The notes under the pieces are model-generated. The model saw only the letters and a list, made by a program, of their open reading frames with translations, searched no databases and was not told the DNA's origin. This document shows, piece by piece, positions 1 through 8,494 of a stretch of 64,000 nt of DNA (its first letter is position 1; every line of letters begins with the position of its first letter). Source of the stretch: Roseomonas sp. OT10 (lineage in GTDB: Bacteria > Pseudomonadota > Alphaproteobacteria > Acetobacterales > Acetobacteraceae); the NCBI RefSeq assembly GCF_020991085.1, contig NZ_CP087719.1, forward strand, positions 124,001 to 188,000. Direction: 5' to 3'. Both the position numbers and the translations under genes were made by a program.

Positions 1-1
1 C

Positions 2-157
2 GTCCTCCCGCGCCGTTGGGTTGTCGAACGCACACTGGCTTGGCTCAATCGGAACCGCCGCCTCGCCAAGGACTTCGAGCAGACCATCGCATCGGCTACC
101 GCATGGCTCTTCATCGCCTCGATCCAGCTCTTCGCACGCCGCATCGCAAGGCCATGA
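2..157 (+). pseudogene. IS5-family transposase, C-terminal end (5' part lies outside the window)
   Basis: An open frame enters from the left edge and stops at TGA 155-157. It encodes about 51 residues including [18 protein letters not shown], the typical C-terminal helix of IS5/IS427-type DDE transposases, which carries the catalytic Glu. The ending ..LFARRIARP is also typical of the group. No start codon is present in the window, so I cannot tell whether the gene is intact upstream or is the second frame of a two-frame IS5 transposase. It marks an insertion sequence at the downstream end of the restriction operon. Confidence 0.8.
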
Positions 158-175
158 AATCACGCCGGATAATTA

Positions 176-190
176 TGAATCAGACTCTCA
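176..190. repeat. Candidate right terminal inverted repeat of the IS5-type element
   Basis: About 20 bp after the transposase stop lies TGAATCAGACTCTC, which read on the other strand starts GAGAGTCTGATTCA. IS427-group elements commonly end in similar GAG..TGATTC sequences close to the transposase stop. The partner left end is outside the window, so this is only a candidate. Confidence 0.3.
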
Positions 191-462
191 CATGTCTTCT
201 GCGCCGTTGGCGCCGTGAACCGCAGGTTTCCTGGGGTTTCTCCGTGTCGGCTTGAGGGTTGGAGAACGCAACGATCCCGGAAATCGTTCTCCGGATGCGC
301 GAGAGTCTCCGAAGCTCGGGGGTGGGGCGATTTAACCCTCAAGCTCCAAAACTCTGATTTTCCACAGATTTCCCGGCCAGAGCCTTGAGGGTTTTTTGCA
401 TCGGCATTGGCTCTCGGAAGCAACTGGCGTGCGAATTGCCCGGCGTCCCCGGCCCCCAAACC
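191..462. other. Non-coding stretch with inverted repeats between the IS fragment and the DUF262 gene
   Basis: No credible gene is seen. GGAGAACG (261-268) pairs with CGTTCTCC (285-292), with a competing AACGAT/ATCGTT stem inside. The 10-mer CTTGAGGGTT occurs at 251-260, inverted at 334-343 (AACCCTCAAG), and again at 384-393, where six T follow. The 334/384 pair resembles a large-loop terminator; for the minus-strand restriction operon this stretch is the 3' side. Confidence 0.5.
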
Positions 463-2124
463 TCACAAGTCCCAAGCCTGAGCGATCTTCGAAATCAATG
501 CATCCTGACGCTTTTGCAATACGTCGAGCGTCCACACAGGCTCAGCAAGCACCTGATTGGTGAGGGCGAAGTTGCTCGTTCCGCCTTTCGCGCTGAAATA
601 CTTCGCCTTCTTCACTGCAAAATCCGCGTTGTTCGCCTGCGCGTTCTTTCGCCGGGTCAGCAGAAGCAGGTTGGCCAACTTGTGGACCCAGGCCTCGCGC
701 TGCGCGGGATCGGGGAAGTCCGCCGCCCACTGCCCGCCCGCCTGCACCGTTTGCGGCAGCACATGCTCCACGCTGATGGTCGCGTGATCGTAGATGGCGC
801 CCCCTGCCGCCAGCATCGAATCGAGGCGTAGCAGCAGCGGGAGGCGGATACGGGTCTCGGTGTAGATGTCGCCCGCCAGCGCCTGGCGCACCCCTGCCTT
901 ATCGGCGGATGTCAATTGCAGGGGTGAATTCGCCGCGAGCAGGTCCGCGCCCTGCTGAAACGCCTCGAGCGCCGCTCCATACCGTCGCAGCCGCGCATTG
1001 GTATCCGCGCGCGTCAGGAACAGCCCATACGCGAAGCGCTCCAGCGCGTTCACGAAGCGCAGCAGATGGGCCGGGTCACCGCCGTGCCGCGCGAAGACCT
1101 GGATGGCGAGCGGCTGCCAGTCGAAATTGTCGATCCGCGCGAGGTGGCGGAGTGCCGCGTTGATAGCGTCCGCGTGCTGAAAGGTCTCGAAACTCGCGTC
1201 GCTGATGGCGTGGAAGGCCTCGCCGTAGGGGATGAGTTCCTGGTCCACGAAGAGTGCGGGCTGCTTTGCGGTGGGTACGTGTTTTCGGAACTCAGCGATC
1301 AGCGTCTCGCTCATCTTCTGCTTGCGGTGGATGGTTCGGATGTGGCCGAACAGTTCGGCGAAGCGCACCCGGCCGAGCTCCGCTTCCAGCTCCTCCCACT
1401 TCTCGGTGTAGTCATCCTGCTGCGCCTGCGGGATAGCGCCGATGATTTCGGCCTTCAGGATGTCGGCGGGCGAAAGGTCGAGCCCCCGCGAATTCATCAC
1501 CGAGAAGATGCGGAACGCCGATTCCTGATCAGACGCTGCCACCAGCACGAGGTAACAGTGCTGGACCAAGTAGCTGGCCAGCGCGCTGCGGTCGGCCTCC
1601 GGCATGGCCGAGAGCCTGTCTCGGAACAGAGCAGCGTTCTCCACCATCCGGGCGCGCGAATCTTCCAGACTGCGCGGATCGGGCAACGCATCGGTCGCCG
1701 TGCGGCGCTGGATCATATCCCGGAAGAAGGCCGCATCACGCTCCCGCAGCGTCAGTCGGAAGCGGTCCTGGGTGCGCTTCATCTTGTTGCCCACTTCGCA
1801 GACGAAGCCATGCGCGTCGTCGGCGATGCCGGGCGAGAGATCGCGCAGCACGCAGAGCAGGATGGTCAGTGTGGTCAGGCGCTGCTGCCCGTCCACAACA
1901 TCCGCCTCGGGCTTCTGTGGAGCCTTGATCAACACCACGCTGCCCAGGAAGTAAGGGTCGTCCGGGTCGCGCCCGCGGGCGGCCTCGATGTCGCTCAGCA
2001 ACTCGCCGGCCTGCTCCGTGGTCCAGGCATAGGGGCGCTGGTAGGAGGGGATGCGGAACAGGTAGTCATCGCAGAAGATCTTCTCCAGCGGGTGCTGCGC
2101 CGCCTCGATGGTGTGGCGCGTCAC
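463..2124 (-). CDS. DUF262/DUF1524 (GmrSD-like) protein of the restriction operon
   Basis: A 553-aa protein. Residues 25-34 read IPSYQRPYAW and 77-83 VDGQQRL, the two hallmarks of the DUF262 (GmrS-like, ParB-related nucleotidase) fold. Near residue 450 the sequence ISVEHVLPQ, followed by KLANLLLL and downstream Asn residues, fits the DUF1524 HNH-type nuclease domain. The fused arrangement is that of GmrSD type IV restriction enzymes, which cut modified DNA. Its start overlaps the methyltransferase stop by 4 nt (ATGA), so the two are translationally coupled. I infer a role as an added effector of the neighbouring Mod/Res system, or as an independent modification-dependent nuclease. The family call is firm; the activity is inferred. 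Confidence 0.88.
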   Translation of the reverse strand: MTRHTIEAAQHPLEKIFCDDYLFRIPSYQRPYAWTTEQAGELLSDIEAARGRDPDDPYFLGSVVLIKAPQKPEADVVDGQQRLTTLTILLCVLRDLSPGIADDAHGFVCEVGNKMKRTQDRFRLTLRERDAAFFRDMIQRRTATDALPDPRSLEDSRARMVENAALFRDRLSAMPEADRSALASYLVQHCYLVLVAASDQESAFRIFSVMNSRGLDLSPADILKAEIIGAIPQAQQDDYTEKWEELEAELGRVRFAELFGHIRTIHRKQKMSETLIAEFRKHVPTAKQPALFVDQELIPYGEAFHAISDASFETFQHADAINAALRHLARIDNFDWQPLAIQVFARHGGDPAHLLRFVNALERFAYGLFLTRADTNARLRRYGAALEAFQQGADLLAANSPLQLTSADKAGVRQALAGDIYTETRIRLPLLLRLDSMLAAGGAIYDHATISVEHVLPQTVQAGGQWAADFPDPAQREAWVHKLANLLLLTRRKNAQANNADFAVKKAKYFSAKGGTSNFALTNQVLAEPVWTLDVLQKRQDALISKIAQAWDL

Positions 2125-4976
2125 AGTCGGAACACCCGCATGGCTTCGTCCCCATAGTGGTTGATCACCTTCACCGCGATCCGGCCCGACTTCGGCTTCA
2201 CAAAGGGACGGCTTTCCGTGCGGTAGAGGCTGGCCCAGGCGTCCTCGTCCACTTCGGCCTTCAGCGCGGTCTTGAGCTTCTCGAAAGGGTCCTTGCCGCC
2301 CAGGAAGTAGGCGTGGCGGACGAAGAAGCTGTCGCCGTCGTAGTCCGTGTCCACGAACCAGCAGGCCACGTCATCCTCGACACGGCCGGAGGAGCGGACC
2401 TCGCCCGTGGTGGGGTCGAAGATGTCCACCCCCTTCAGGCGCACGACGCATGCACCATCGGCCTGGTCGAGCGCGATGTCCGGCTCGCCGAACACCACGA
2501 ACAGGTTGCCGCCGCCGGCCTTGTAGGCCTCCGCCGCGCGCAGCTCCTGGCTCATGCGCGCCTTCAGCACCACCAGGCGCCCGAGGTTCATGGTGCTGTC
2601 GCCCACCTGCGGGTCGAAGGCGAAGCCGCAGACGACCATGGCATCCGCCCAGTCGCGGCATTCGCGCGCGGCCTCGCGCACCAGGTCCGGGCCGACGGTG
2701 CCGTATTCGGGGCCGATGACGATGGCGGCGCGTTTCTTCACGCCCGCTTCCTCGTATTCGCCCTCGGCCGAGACGCGGCTGCCGCCGGGCCAGGGGCGCA
2801 GCGTGGCGAAGGTCAGGCGCTCATCCTTCTTCGTGTTCTGCACGCCGGCCTTCTGGAGATTGTCCAGCACGGCGGTCACGAAGTCATCGCCAGCGTCCGG
2901 CCGGGTGCGGAGCGGGCGGCGTTCGGGCACGGGCTCGCCCGCTTCCTGCGCGAGCGCCTCCATCACGGCCTGGTCTTCCTCATCCGCTGGCAGGACGCGG
3001 TGGGGCGAGAGGCTCTCCACCGTGAAGGGACCCGTGACGCGGACGGCGTTCTTCTTCGCGTAGGGTCGGTCGTGCAGGAACTCGGTCTCGGCATTGCGAG
3101 CGATGGAGGCGTCCATCTCCGCCTGCCGGGCGCGGCGGGCGGCCCAGAAGGCCGCATGCGCCTCCTGCACCGCCGGTTTCGCGTCTTCGGGCAGGCTGCG
3201 GGGGACCTGCCATTCGGCGTGCTGCGTCCCGAGGGCGGTGTTGAGGGCGGCAAGCGCGGCCTCGATCTTCGGCGCCCAGTTGGCGTGGATGACGTCGATC
3301 TCGGCGTTGTTGGCGATGGATTTCAGGGTGACGTGCGGCACGCGCTCCAGCACCAGGCCCTGGCGGATGTCGTGGCGGAAGGGGCCTTCCTCGGGTGGGC
3401 GCCCAGTGATCTCGCCCTCCTTCGCTGCGCCCTCACGACTGTCGCGCAGCAGGTAGGCGGGGAAGCGCCCGGCCATGAGGCGCGTGCGTGCCAGCGCCAG
3501 GGCGACGCGGGAGGTGTCGGTGGTGATCCAGCGGCGGCCCCATTGCTCGGCGACGAAGGCGGTGGTGCCGGAACCGCAGGTCGGATCGAAGACGAGGTCA
3601 CCAGGATCGGTGGTCATGAGCATGCAGCGCTCAATTGCCGTAGTGGACGTCTGGACCACGTACACCTTCGGATCGCTTCGGCTTTGGATGCCGCCGATAT
3701 CCCGCCAGAGATCGTTGATCTCGACTGCGGCAAAATCATCCAGCTTCCTCACGTAGCGCAGTATGTTCCGCGCAGGCTCAAGCCTGCCAGCGGCCTGGAG
3801 ACGGCCCATCCCAGCTTCGTTGGTTTTCCAACGGGATTGCATCGTCGGAAGAAAACTTCGGCCGTCATGTTTTACTTCAAACCAGGACGCTGCGCCTTCT
3901 CCTTTTTCGCGGCCGGCGCTTTGGCTGGTGAGGTTGTCGTCGGTGTACAACTTCCAGCCATCTGGGAGCGCCGTCGCACCCGAGACTTCGCCCTCTGCGG
4001 CAGGTCTCCGCGCTCCATCGAGATGGATCAACTTGCGATATTTGGTCGCACCCTCTTCGCCGGCTGTTTTCAGATTGTACATGGCGCGAAATTTCGCTTG
4101 CTGACGGTTCTTTCCAAACCACAGCAGGTAGTCGAGCGTGCCGCCGAGAAAATCAGAGGTCGCACCGGTGGTCTTTTGATAAGCGATCTGTCCGATGAAG
4201 TTGGCTGGCCCGAAAACTTCGTCGAGAAGGCTACGCACAACATGGACATTCTCGTCGCCGATCTGAACGAAGATACTGCCGCTTTCGGCCAATAGCTCCC
4301 GCGCTACAGCCAGTCGATCTCGGAGATATGCCAGATAGCTGTGGATGCCATCCTTCCAGGTGTCCCGGAAGGCCTTGATCTGCTCTGGCTCGCGCGACAG
4401 CCCTTCGGCCTTGCCCTCCTTCACATCGCGCGTGCGCGTGCTCGGCTGCCAGTTGCTGCTGAATTTGATTCCATAGGGTGGATCGAGAAAAATCATCTGC
4501 ACCTGGCCGCGAAGACCTTCCTTCTCCGCCAGGCTGTTCATCACCAGCAGGGAGTCGCCCAGGATCATCCGGTTCGACCAGTTCTCGGCGTGCTGGTAGA
4601 ACTCGAGCCGCGCCGCCTCATCCGTGATGCGGTCGAAGCTGCCGAACAGATCGGCCTGCGGTGCCGCTTCCTTCGCCGACACGCGTTGCAGATCGCGGAT
4701 CAGCGCCTCCGGATACAGCTTCTCCTGGATGTAGACGGGCACCGTCTCGACGCGCAGCGGTGCGCTGTCTTGCGCATCCTTCCCGCGCCAGACCAGTTGC
4801 GGATCCAGGTCCGGGTTGCGCGGATAGAGCTTGGGTTCCGCCCGCGCCTCCTCCTCCGCCATCAGCGCCGCGGTCTCCGCGGTCGGGATGTTCTTGCGCG
4901 CGATATCGGCGGGGTGGACGAGCGTCTCCACCTCAGTGGCGAGTGCGTCGGGTTTGAGCTTCTTCGGGCGGGCCAT
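2121..4976 (-). CDS. Type III-like site-specific DNA methyltransferase (Mod)
   Basis: A 951-aa protein. Motif IV DPPYG is at residues 165-169, just after a GDSLLVMNSL region, and motif I DPTCGSGTT is at 464-472. The order IV then I is that of beta-class N6-adenine or N4-cytosine methyltransferases, which use S-adenosylmethionine. About 300 residues separate the motifs and would hold target recognition. The roughly 470-aa C-terminal extension is longer than in EcoP1-type Mod proteins and fits the large Mod partners of Res proteins like the neighbour. The gene begins 19 nt after the res stop and overlaps the DUF262 start by 4 nt. It should protect host DNA from the cognate Res. Confidence 0.9.
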   Translation of the reverse strand: MARPKKLKPDALATEVETLVHPADIARKNIPTAETAALMAEEEARAEPKLYPRNPDLDPQLVWRGKDAQDSAPLRVETVPVYIQEKLYPEALIRDLQRVSAKEAAPQADLFGSFDRITDEAARLEFYQHAENWSNRMILGDSLLVMNSLAEKEGLRGQVQMIFLDPPYGIKFSSNWQPSTRTRDVKEGKAEGLSREPEQIKAFRDTWKDGIHSYLAYLRDRLAVARELLAESGSIFVQIGDENVHVVRSLLDEVFGPANFIGQIAYQKTTGATSDFLGGTLDYLLWFGKNRQQAKFRAMYNLKTAGEEGATKYRKLIHLDGARRPAAEGEVSGATALPDGWKLYTDDNLTSQSAGREKGEGAASWFEVKHDGRSFLPTMQSRWKTNEAGMGRLQAAGRLEPARNILRYVRKLDDFAAVEINDLWRDIGGIQSRSDPKVYVVQTSTTAIERCMLMTTDPGDLVFDPTCGSGTTAFVAEQWGRRWITTDTSRVALALARTRLMAGRFPAYLLRDSREGAAKEGEITGRPPEEGPFRHDIRQGLVLERVPHVTLKSIANNAEIDVIHANWAPKIEAALAALNTALGTQHAEWQVPRSLPEDAKPAVQEAHAAFWAARRARQAEMDASIARNAETEFLHDRPYAKKNAVRVTGPFTVESLSPHRVLPADEEDQAVMEALAQEAGEPVPERRPLRTRPDAGDDFVTAVLDNLQKAGVQNTKKDERLTFATLRPWPGGSRVSAEGEYEEAGVKKRAAIVIGPEYGTVGPDLVREAARECRDWADAMVVCGFAFDPQVGDSTMNLGRLVVLKARMSQELRAAEAYKAGGGNLFVVFGEPDIALDQADGACVVRLKGVDIFDPTTGEVRSSGRVEDDVACWFVDTDYDGDSFFVRHAYFLGGKDPFEKLKTALKAEVDEDAWASLYRTESRPFVKPKSGRIAVKVINHYGDEAMRVFRL

Positions 4977-4995
4977 GCTGCGCTGTCTTCCGGGT

Positions 4996-7900
4996 TCAGG
5001 CGGCGCGTGAGAGAGCGTCGGCGTTCAGCCGCCGCCGGATGATCTCATCCACGCCATAGGGTCCATCCACCCGGCAAAAATCCCAGCGGCCGAAGCGCCC
5101 CAGCGCGTTCACCGCCGGCACCCAGAGTTTGCGCATGGTGTCGTGCTTTGCGTCGTCCTGCGCGGTCTGGCGGCCCTTCACCTCCAGCACGAGGTGCAGC
5201 GGATCATCCGGGCCGCGACCGTCATCCACCACCACGATGAAGTCGGGCCGGTAGTGGCGCTCGGTGCTGCCATCCACATAGGGCACTTCGAAGCCCAGCC
5301 GGTCGTTCTTCACGTAGCGCAGCACCTCCTGCATGCCGTCCAGCGCCTGGGCCGCCGCGGCCTCCCAATTCTCGTCGCAGACGATCAGGTTGACCTGGCA
5401 TTTCTGCGCGTCGGGGGTCCAGAAATTCGTCTTGGTGGTGGCGAAGCTGACATGACGGCTGCTGCCGGCCTCGTTGTAGGGGTCCAGGATCGGCCGAAGC
5501 GTGCCGGGACCAGCGACTTCGGGCGTGCATGCGCGGAAGATGCGCTCCGCGGCCTTGTCGCCGATGTCACGCCACAGCAGGTAGGCCGGGAAGGTACCGC
5601 CGATGCAGGTCAGGCATTCCGCCATCCAGCGCCGCGTGATGGTGAGCAGCGGCGGGAACAGCCAGGGCTTCAGGTGGTCCTCGCTGTCGCGGAACCAGGT
5701 GCGCAGCGTGTGGCCCGCCAGGTGAAAGGCGATGGTGGTGTCGCGCTGATGGCGCAGGTCGTTCAGCGTCAGCGTGTGCTCGGCGCCGATGATGGCGGCG
5801 CTGACGGCTTCGGGCGGCGCGTCCGTCGGATCGATCTCGAGGCGGCTCTCGTTGGTGAAGGCGGCGGTGATGCGGCCGGGCGGCAGCAAGGTGCGATAGC
5901 CGATCACGCGGGGGAAGCGGATTTCCAGCGCCGCACGCTCCGGCAGCACGGCATGGATCTGGGTGGTCTTCTTCGGCGGGGTGTAGTCGGCCTTGGAATT
6001 GGCCGGCACGAAACTGAACGGGATGCCCAGCACCTCGGCATATTCCGGCGCGAACATCGCATTGCCGGCGTCGTCCACGCCGACCGGGTCATAGGAGACA
6101 CGGCGCAGCGCACGGCCGATCACCTGCTCGCACAGCAATTGCGTGCCGAAGGCGCGCACACCCAGCACATGGGTAACGGTGCGCGCGTCCCACCCCTCGG
6201 TCAGCATGGAGACGGAGACCACGCAGCGGATAGGCTCGCCCAGCCGGCCGGGCTGGCCGACGGTGTTCATCACCTCCCGCAGCAGGTCACTGTCGGTGAC
6301 CGTCTCGGCATCCGCATGGCGACCGCGGGCGCGGAGTTCGCGCTTGAAGGCGTCAATCTCGGGACCAGCCAGCTTCCGGAAGTTGTCCGACAGGGCCTCG
6401 CCGGATTCGAGTTCTTCGCTGTCGATCAGGATGGTGACGGGGCGCTCCACCATGCTGCTCTGGCCGATGCCGGCCTGGGTGACGTTGGAGAGGAGCGGCA
6501 GGTTGCCGGGCACGATGACGCGGCGCTCCGCGCCCGCGGCGTCAGTCTCGATGCGCTCGTAGCCGGCGATCCAGTCATGCACGAGCTTCGAGGTGGCGGT
6601 GTTGTTGCAGACCACGATAAAGACGGGCGGCGTGCTGCCGCCGCGGCTGGCCCAGTTCTCGAACACCTGGCGGTAGTGGCCGTATAGCGCCTGGAGCGCG
6701 CCGGTGAGCTGGGAGGGAAGCTGGTCCGGCGTGAGCGGCTTGCCCTGCTTGGCCCGGCCAGCCTTGGGCAGCTTCACATCAGAATGTTCCTGGATGTAGC
6801 GATAGACGTGGCGATAGACCGGCTCGTCGGCGCCTGGCAGGTCCTGCACCGGGACGCGCGGCACCTTCACGATGCCGCATTCGATGGCGTCGATCAGCGA
6901 GAAGTCGGAGACGACCCAGGGGAAGAGCGTGCCCTCGGGGTAGCCTGAGCCGCGCAGGAAGAAGGGCGTGGCGGAGAGATCGTAGACCAGGACAGGCTGG
7001 CCGACGACGCGTTGCAGAGCCTCGATGCCGCTGATCCAGAGGCGGGCAGCGGCGTTGTTCTTCTTGGCCTCCGCCTTGCCTTCAGCGTCGAGCTTCGCGC
7101 TGGCGTCATCCGCTGCGCCGACCTTCTGGCGATAGCAGTGGTGGGCTTCGTCATTGATGACGATGATGCGCTTGCGGCCAAGCAGGTCCTTGCAGATGCG
7201 CTGCGCCATCTGGCCATCGGTTTCGGGGCGCTCGACCTTGCCGGTGCGGCCGGCCAGGATCTCCTTCGCCAACTTCGGCGCCTCGAGCGTCTCGCGCTTC
7301 TTGAAGGCGTGGAAGTTGGTGATGACGATCCGGGCGCGCTGGAGGTCGTCGCGCAGCTCCCGCGGCACGATGTCGAGGGCGGCGTAGATGTTGGAGGGGT
7401 CGGACGGGTGGAGCACGCGCAGGCGGTCCCTCACCGTCAGGCCGGGGGCCACGATCAGGAAGGCGTCGGTGAAGCGGGTCGAGTTGCGCGTGCGCGCGGC
7501 GTTGAGGGTCTGCCAGGCAATCAGCATGCCCATGACGGTGGTCTTGCCGGCGCCGGTCGCCAGCTTGAAAGCGATGCGCAGGAGGTCCGGGTTGGCCTCC
7601 GAATTGAGGGTACGCAGCCGTTCGGTCTCGGCGCGGGGGGCCACTTCGGTCAGCCAGATGGCGGTCTCAACCGCCTCGACCTGGCAGAAGAAGAGCGGGC
7701 GCGCGCGGCCCTGTTCCCGCCAGTGGCGCAGCAGGCGGGCGGTGACGGGCGTGACGGGACGCAGGCCCTGTTCGCCGAGGGAGCGCCATTGGGCAACTTT
7801 GGCCCTGATTTCATTGATGTAGTCGTTTGGCTGGCGCTTCCCGTACTCATCCTCCAGGTCGAGGGTGGCCTGGGCCTTCACCTTGTGCTTCGGCGGGGGG

Positions 7901-8082
7901 ACGGGGACGATGAATTCGCTGCGCCGCCGGCCGAGCGCCGGGGTGCCGGTGGGGATGCCGCTCTCGTCGAGCTCCCAATGGCGGGAGGGTTCCGCGAAGG
8001 GGCTGTTGAGAATCGGGTTGTCGATCACGGGGCCTGTCACGCCCCGAAGATGCCACGGACTTTGCCTTCGCATAATGGCCAT
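4996..8082 (-). CDS. Type III-like restriction endonuclease subunit (SF2 helicase plus PD-(D/E)XK nuclease)
   Basis: About 1028 aa from ATG 8082. Walker A LATGAGKTT lies at about 174-182 and the DEAH box, within VINDEAHH, at about 311-314. Later come the helicase motifs LSATPFF and EQVIGRALRR. Near the C terminus PDFIVVVDDG is followed by LEVKG (about 967), a PD...ExK nuclease signature. The helicase would translocate on DNA and the C-terminal domain cut it when the site is unmethylated. The protein resembles the family NCBI names BPTD_3080-type restriction endonucleases (from memory). The start is uncertain: the conserved region begins at VIDNPILNSPF, so GTG 8040 or 8028 are alternatives, and the frame stays open further upstream. 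It is the first gene of the res-mod-DUF262 operon. Confidence 0.88.
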   Translation of the reverse strand: MAIMRRQSPWHLRGVTGPVIDNPILNSPFAEPSRHWELDESGIPTGTPALGRRRSEFIVPVPPPKHKVKAQATLDLEDEYGKRQPNDYINEIRAKVAQWRSLGEQGLRPVTPVTARLLRHWREQGRARPLFFCQVEAVETAIWLTEVAPRAETERLRTLNSEANPDLLRIAFKLATGAGKTTVMGMLIAWQTLNAARTRNSTRFTDAFLIVAPGLTVRDRLRVLHPSDPSNIYAALDIVPRELRDDLQRARIVITNFHAFKKRETLEAPKLAKEILAGRTGKVERPETDGQMAQRICKDLLGRKRIIVINDEAHHCYRQKVGAADDASAKLDAEGKAEAKKNNAAARLWISGIEALQRVVGQPVLVYDLSATPFFLRGSGYPEGTLFPWVVSDFSLIDAIECGIVKVPRVPVQDLPGADEPVYRHVYRYIQEHSDVKLPKAGRAKQGKPLTPDQLPSQLTGALQALYGHYRQVFENWASRGGSTPPVFIVVCNNTATSKLVHDWIAGYERIETDAAGAERRVIVPGNLPLLSNVTQAGIGQSSMVERPVTILIDSEELESGEALSDNFRKLAGPEIDAFKRELRARGRHADAETVTDSDLLREVMNTVGQPGRLGEPIRCVVSVSMLTEGWDARTVTHVLGVRAFGTQLLCEQVIGRALRRVSYDPVGVDDAGNAMFAPEYAEVLGIPFSFVPANSKADYTPPKKTTQIHAVLPERAALEIRFPRVIGYRTLLPPGRITAAFTNESRLEIDPTDAPPEAVSAAIIGAEHTLTLNDLRHQRDTTIAFHLAGHTLRTWFRDSEDHLKPWLFPPLLTITRRWMAECLTCIGGTFPAYLLWRDIGDKAAERIFRACTPEVAGPGTLRPILDPYNEAGSSRHVSFATTKTNFWTPDAQKCQVNLIVCDENWEAAAAQALDGMQEVLRYVKNDRLGFEVPYVDGSTERHYRPDFIVVVDDGRGPDDPLHLVLEVKGRQTAQDDAKHDTMRKLWVPAVNALGRFGRWDFCRVDGPYGVDEIIRRRLNADALSRAA

Positions 8083-8095
8083 GTGGCCGCGGCCG

Positions 8096-8494
8096 TTACT
8101 TTCCCGACCCGTCATTGCCGAACAATTCGCCCTGGCTGCGCCAGCATAGAGGGAATGGTTCCAACAGGGCGGCCAGGGCGACCGAGGGCATATGCCGCCC
8201 ATCGAGGGCGTTGGTTACGAGGTCGGGTGCCAAGAGGGTCAGGCGGAGCAGGCTGCCGAGGTAGCCGCGTTCGATTCGCTCCGCCTCTGCCATTTCGGTG
8301 ATGGACGCGTAGCGCCCCTCGTCCAGCATCCGCTGGTACCGGAACCCCCTGGCCAACGCCTTCACCAGCGTCGGGTCGGCGCGCGTCGTGACCGGCGCCA
8401 CGCCATCGGTCATCGGCGTCACGACGGTCTTCCGGCCCGGTCGGTGGCGGATTGCCAGCGGCACCCGGACAGTGATGCTCGTCGCCGTCGTCAT
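8096..8494 (-). CDS. Small helix-turn-helix-like protein of the recombinase cassette
   Basis: A 132-aa protein chosen from ATG 8494, which overlaps the recombinase stop as ATGA. The region from LVKALARGFRYQRMLDEG to YLGSLLRLTLLAPDLV looks like a ParB/KorB-type helix-turn-helix (inferred by eye). Similar short proteins often sit next to serine recombinases and DUF2924 genes in alphaproteobacterial mobile elements. It may bind DNA as an accessory or directionality factor. Its stop lies about 13 nt before the chosen res start, which joins the recombination cassette to the restriction operon on one possible transcript. Confidence 0.7.
   Translation of the reverse strand: MTTATSITVRVPLAIRHRPGRKTVVTPMTDGVAPVTTRADPTLVKALARGFRYQRMLDEGRYASITEMAEAERIERGYLGSLLRLTLLAPDLVTNALDGRHMPSVALAALLEPFPLCWRSQGELFGNDGSGK

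Noticed and set aside
358-366. DnaA-box-like TTTTCCACA
   Set aside because: A single relaxed match with no cluster or A/T-rich region; expected by chance.
2157-4295. Long plus-strand frame (712 codons) opposite the Mod gene
   Set aside because: It mirrors the high-GC coding strand; no domain and no ribosome-binding site, and the Mod motifs on the minus strand are unambiguous.
5143-6687. Plus-strand frame opposite the Res gene
   Set aside because: Antisense shadow of a gene with clear helicase and nuclease motifs; low-complexity His/Arg/Gly composition.
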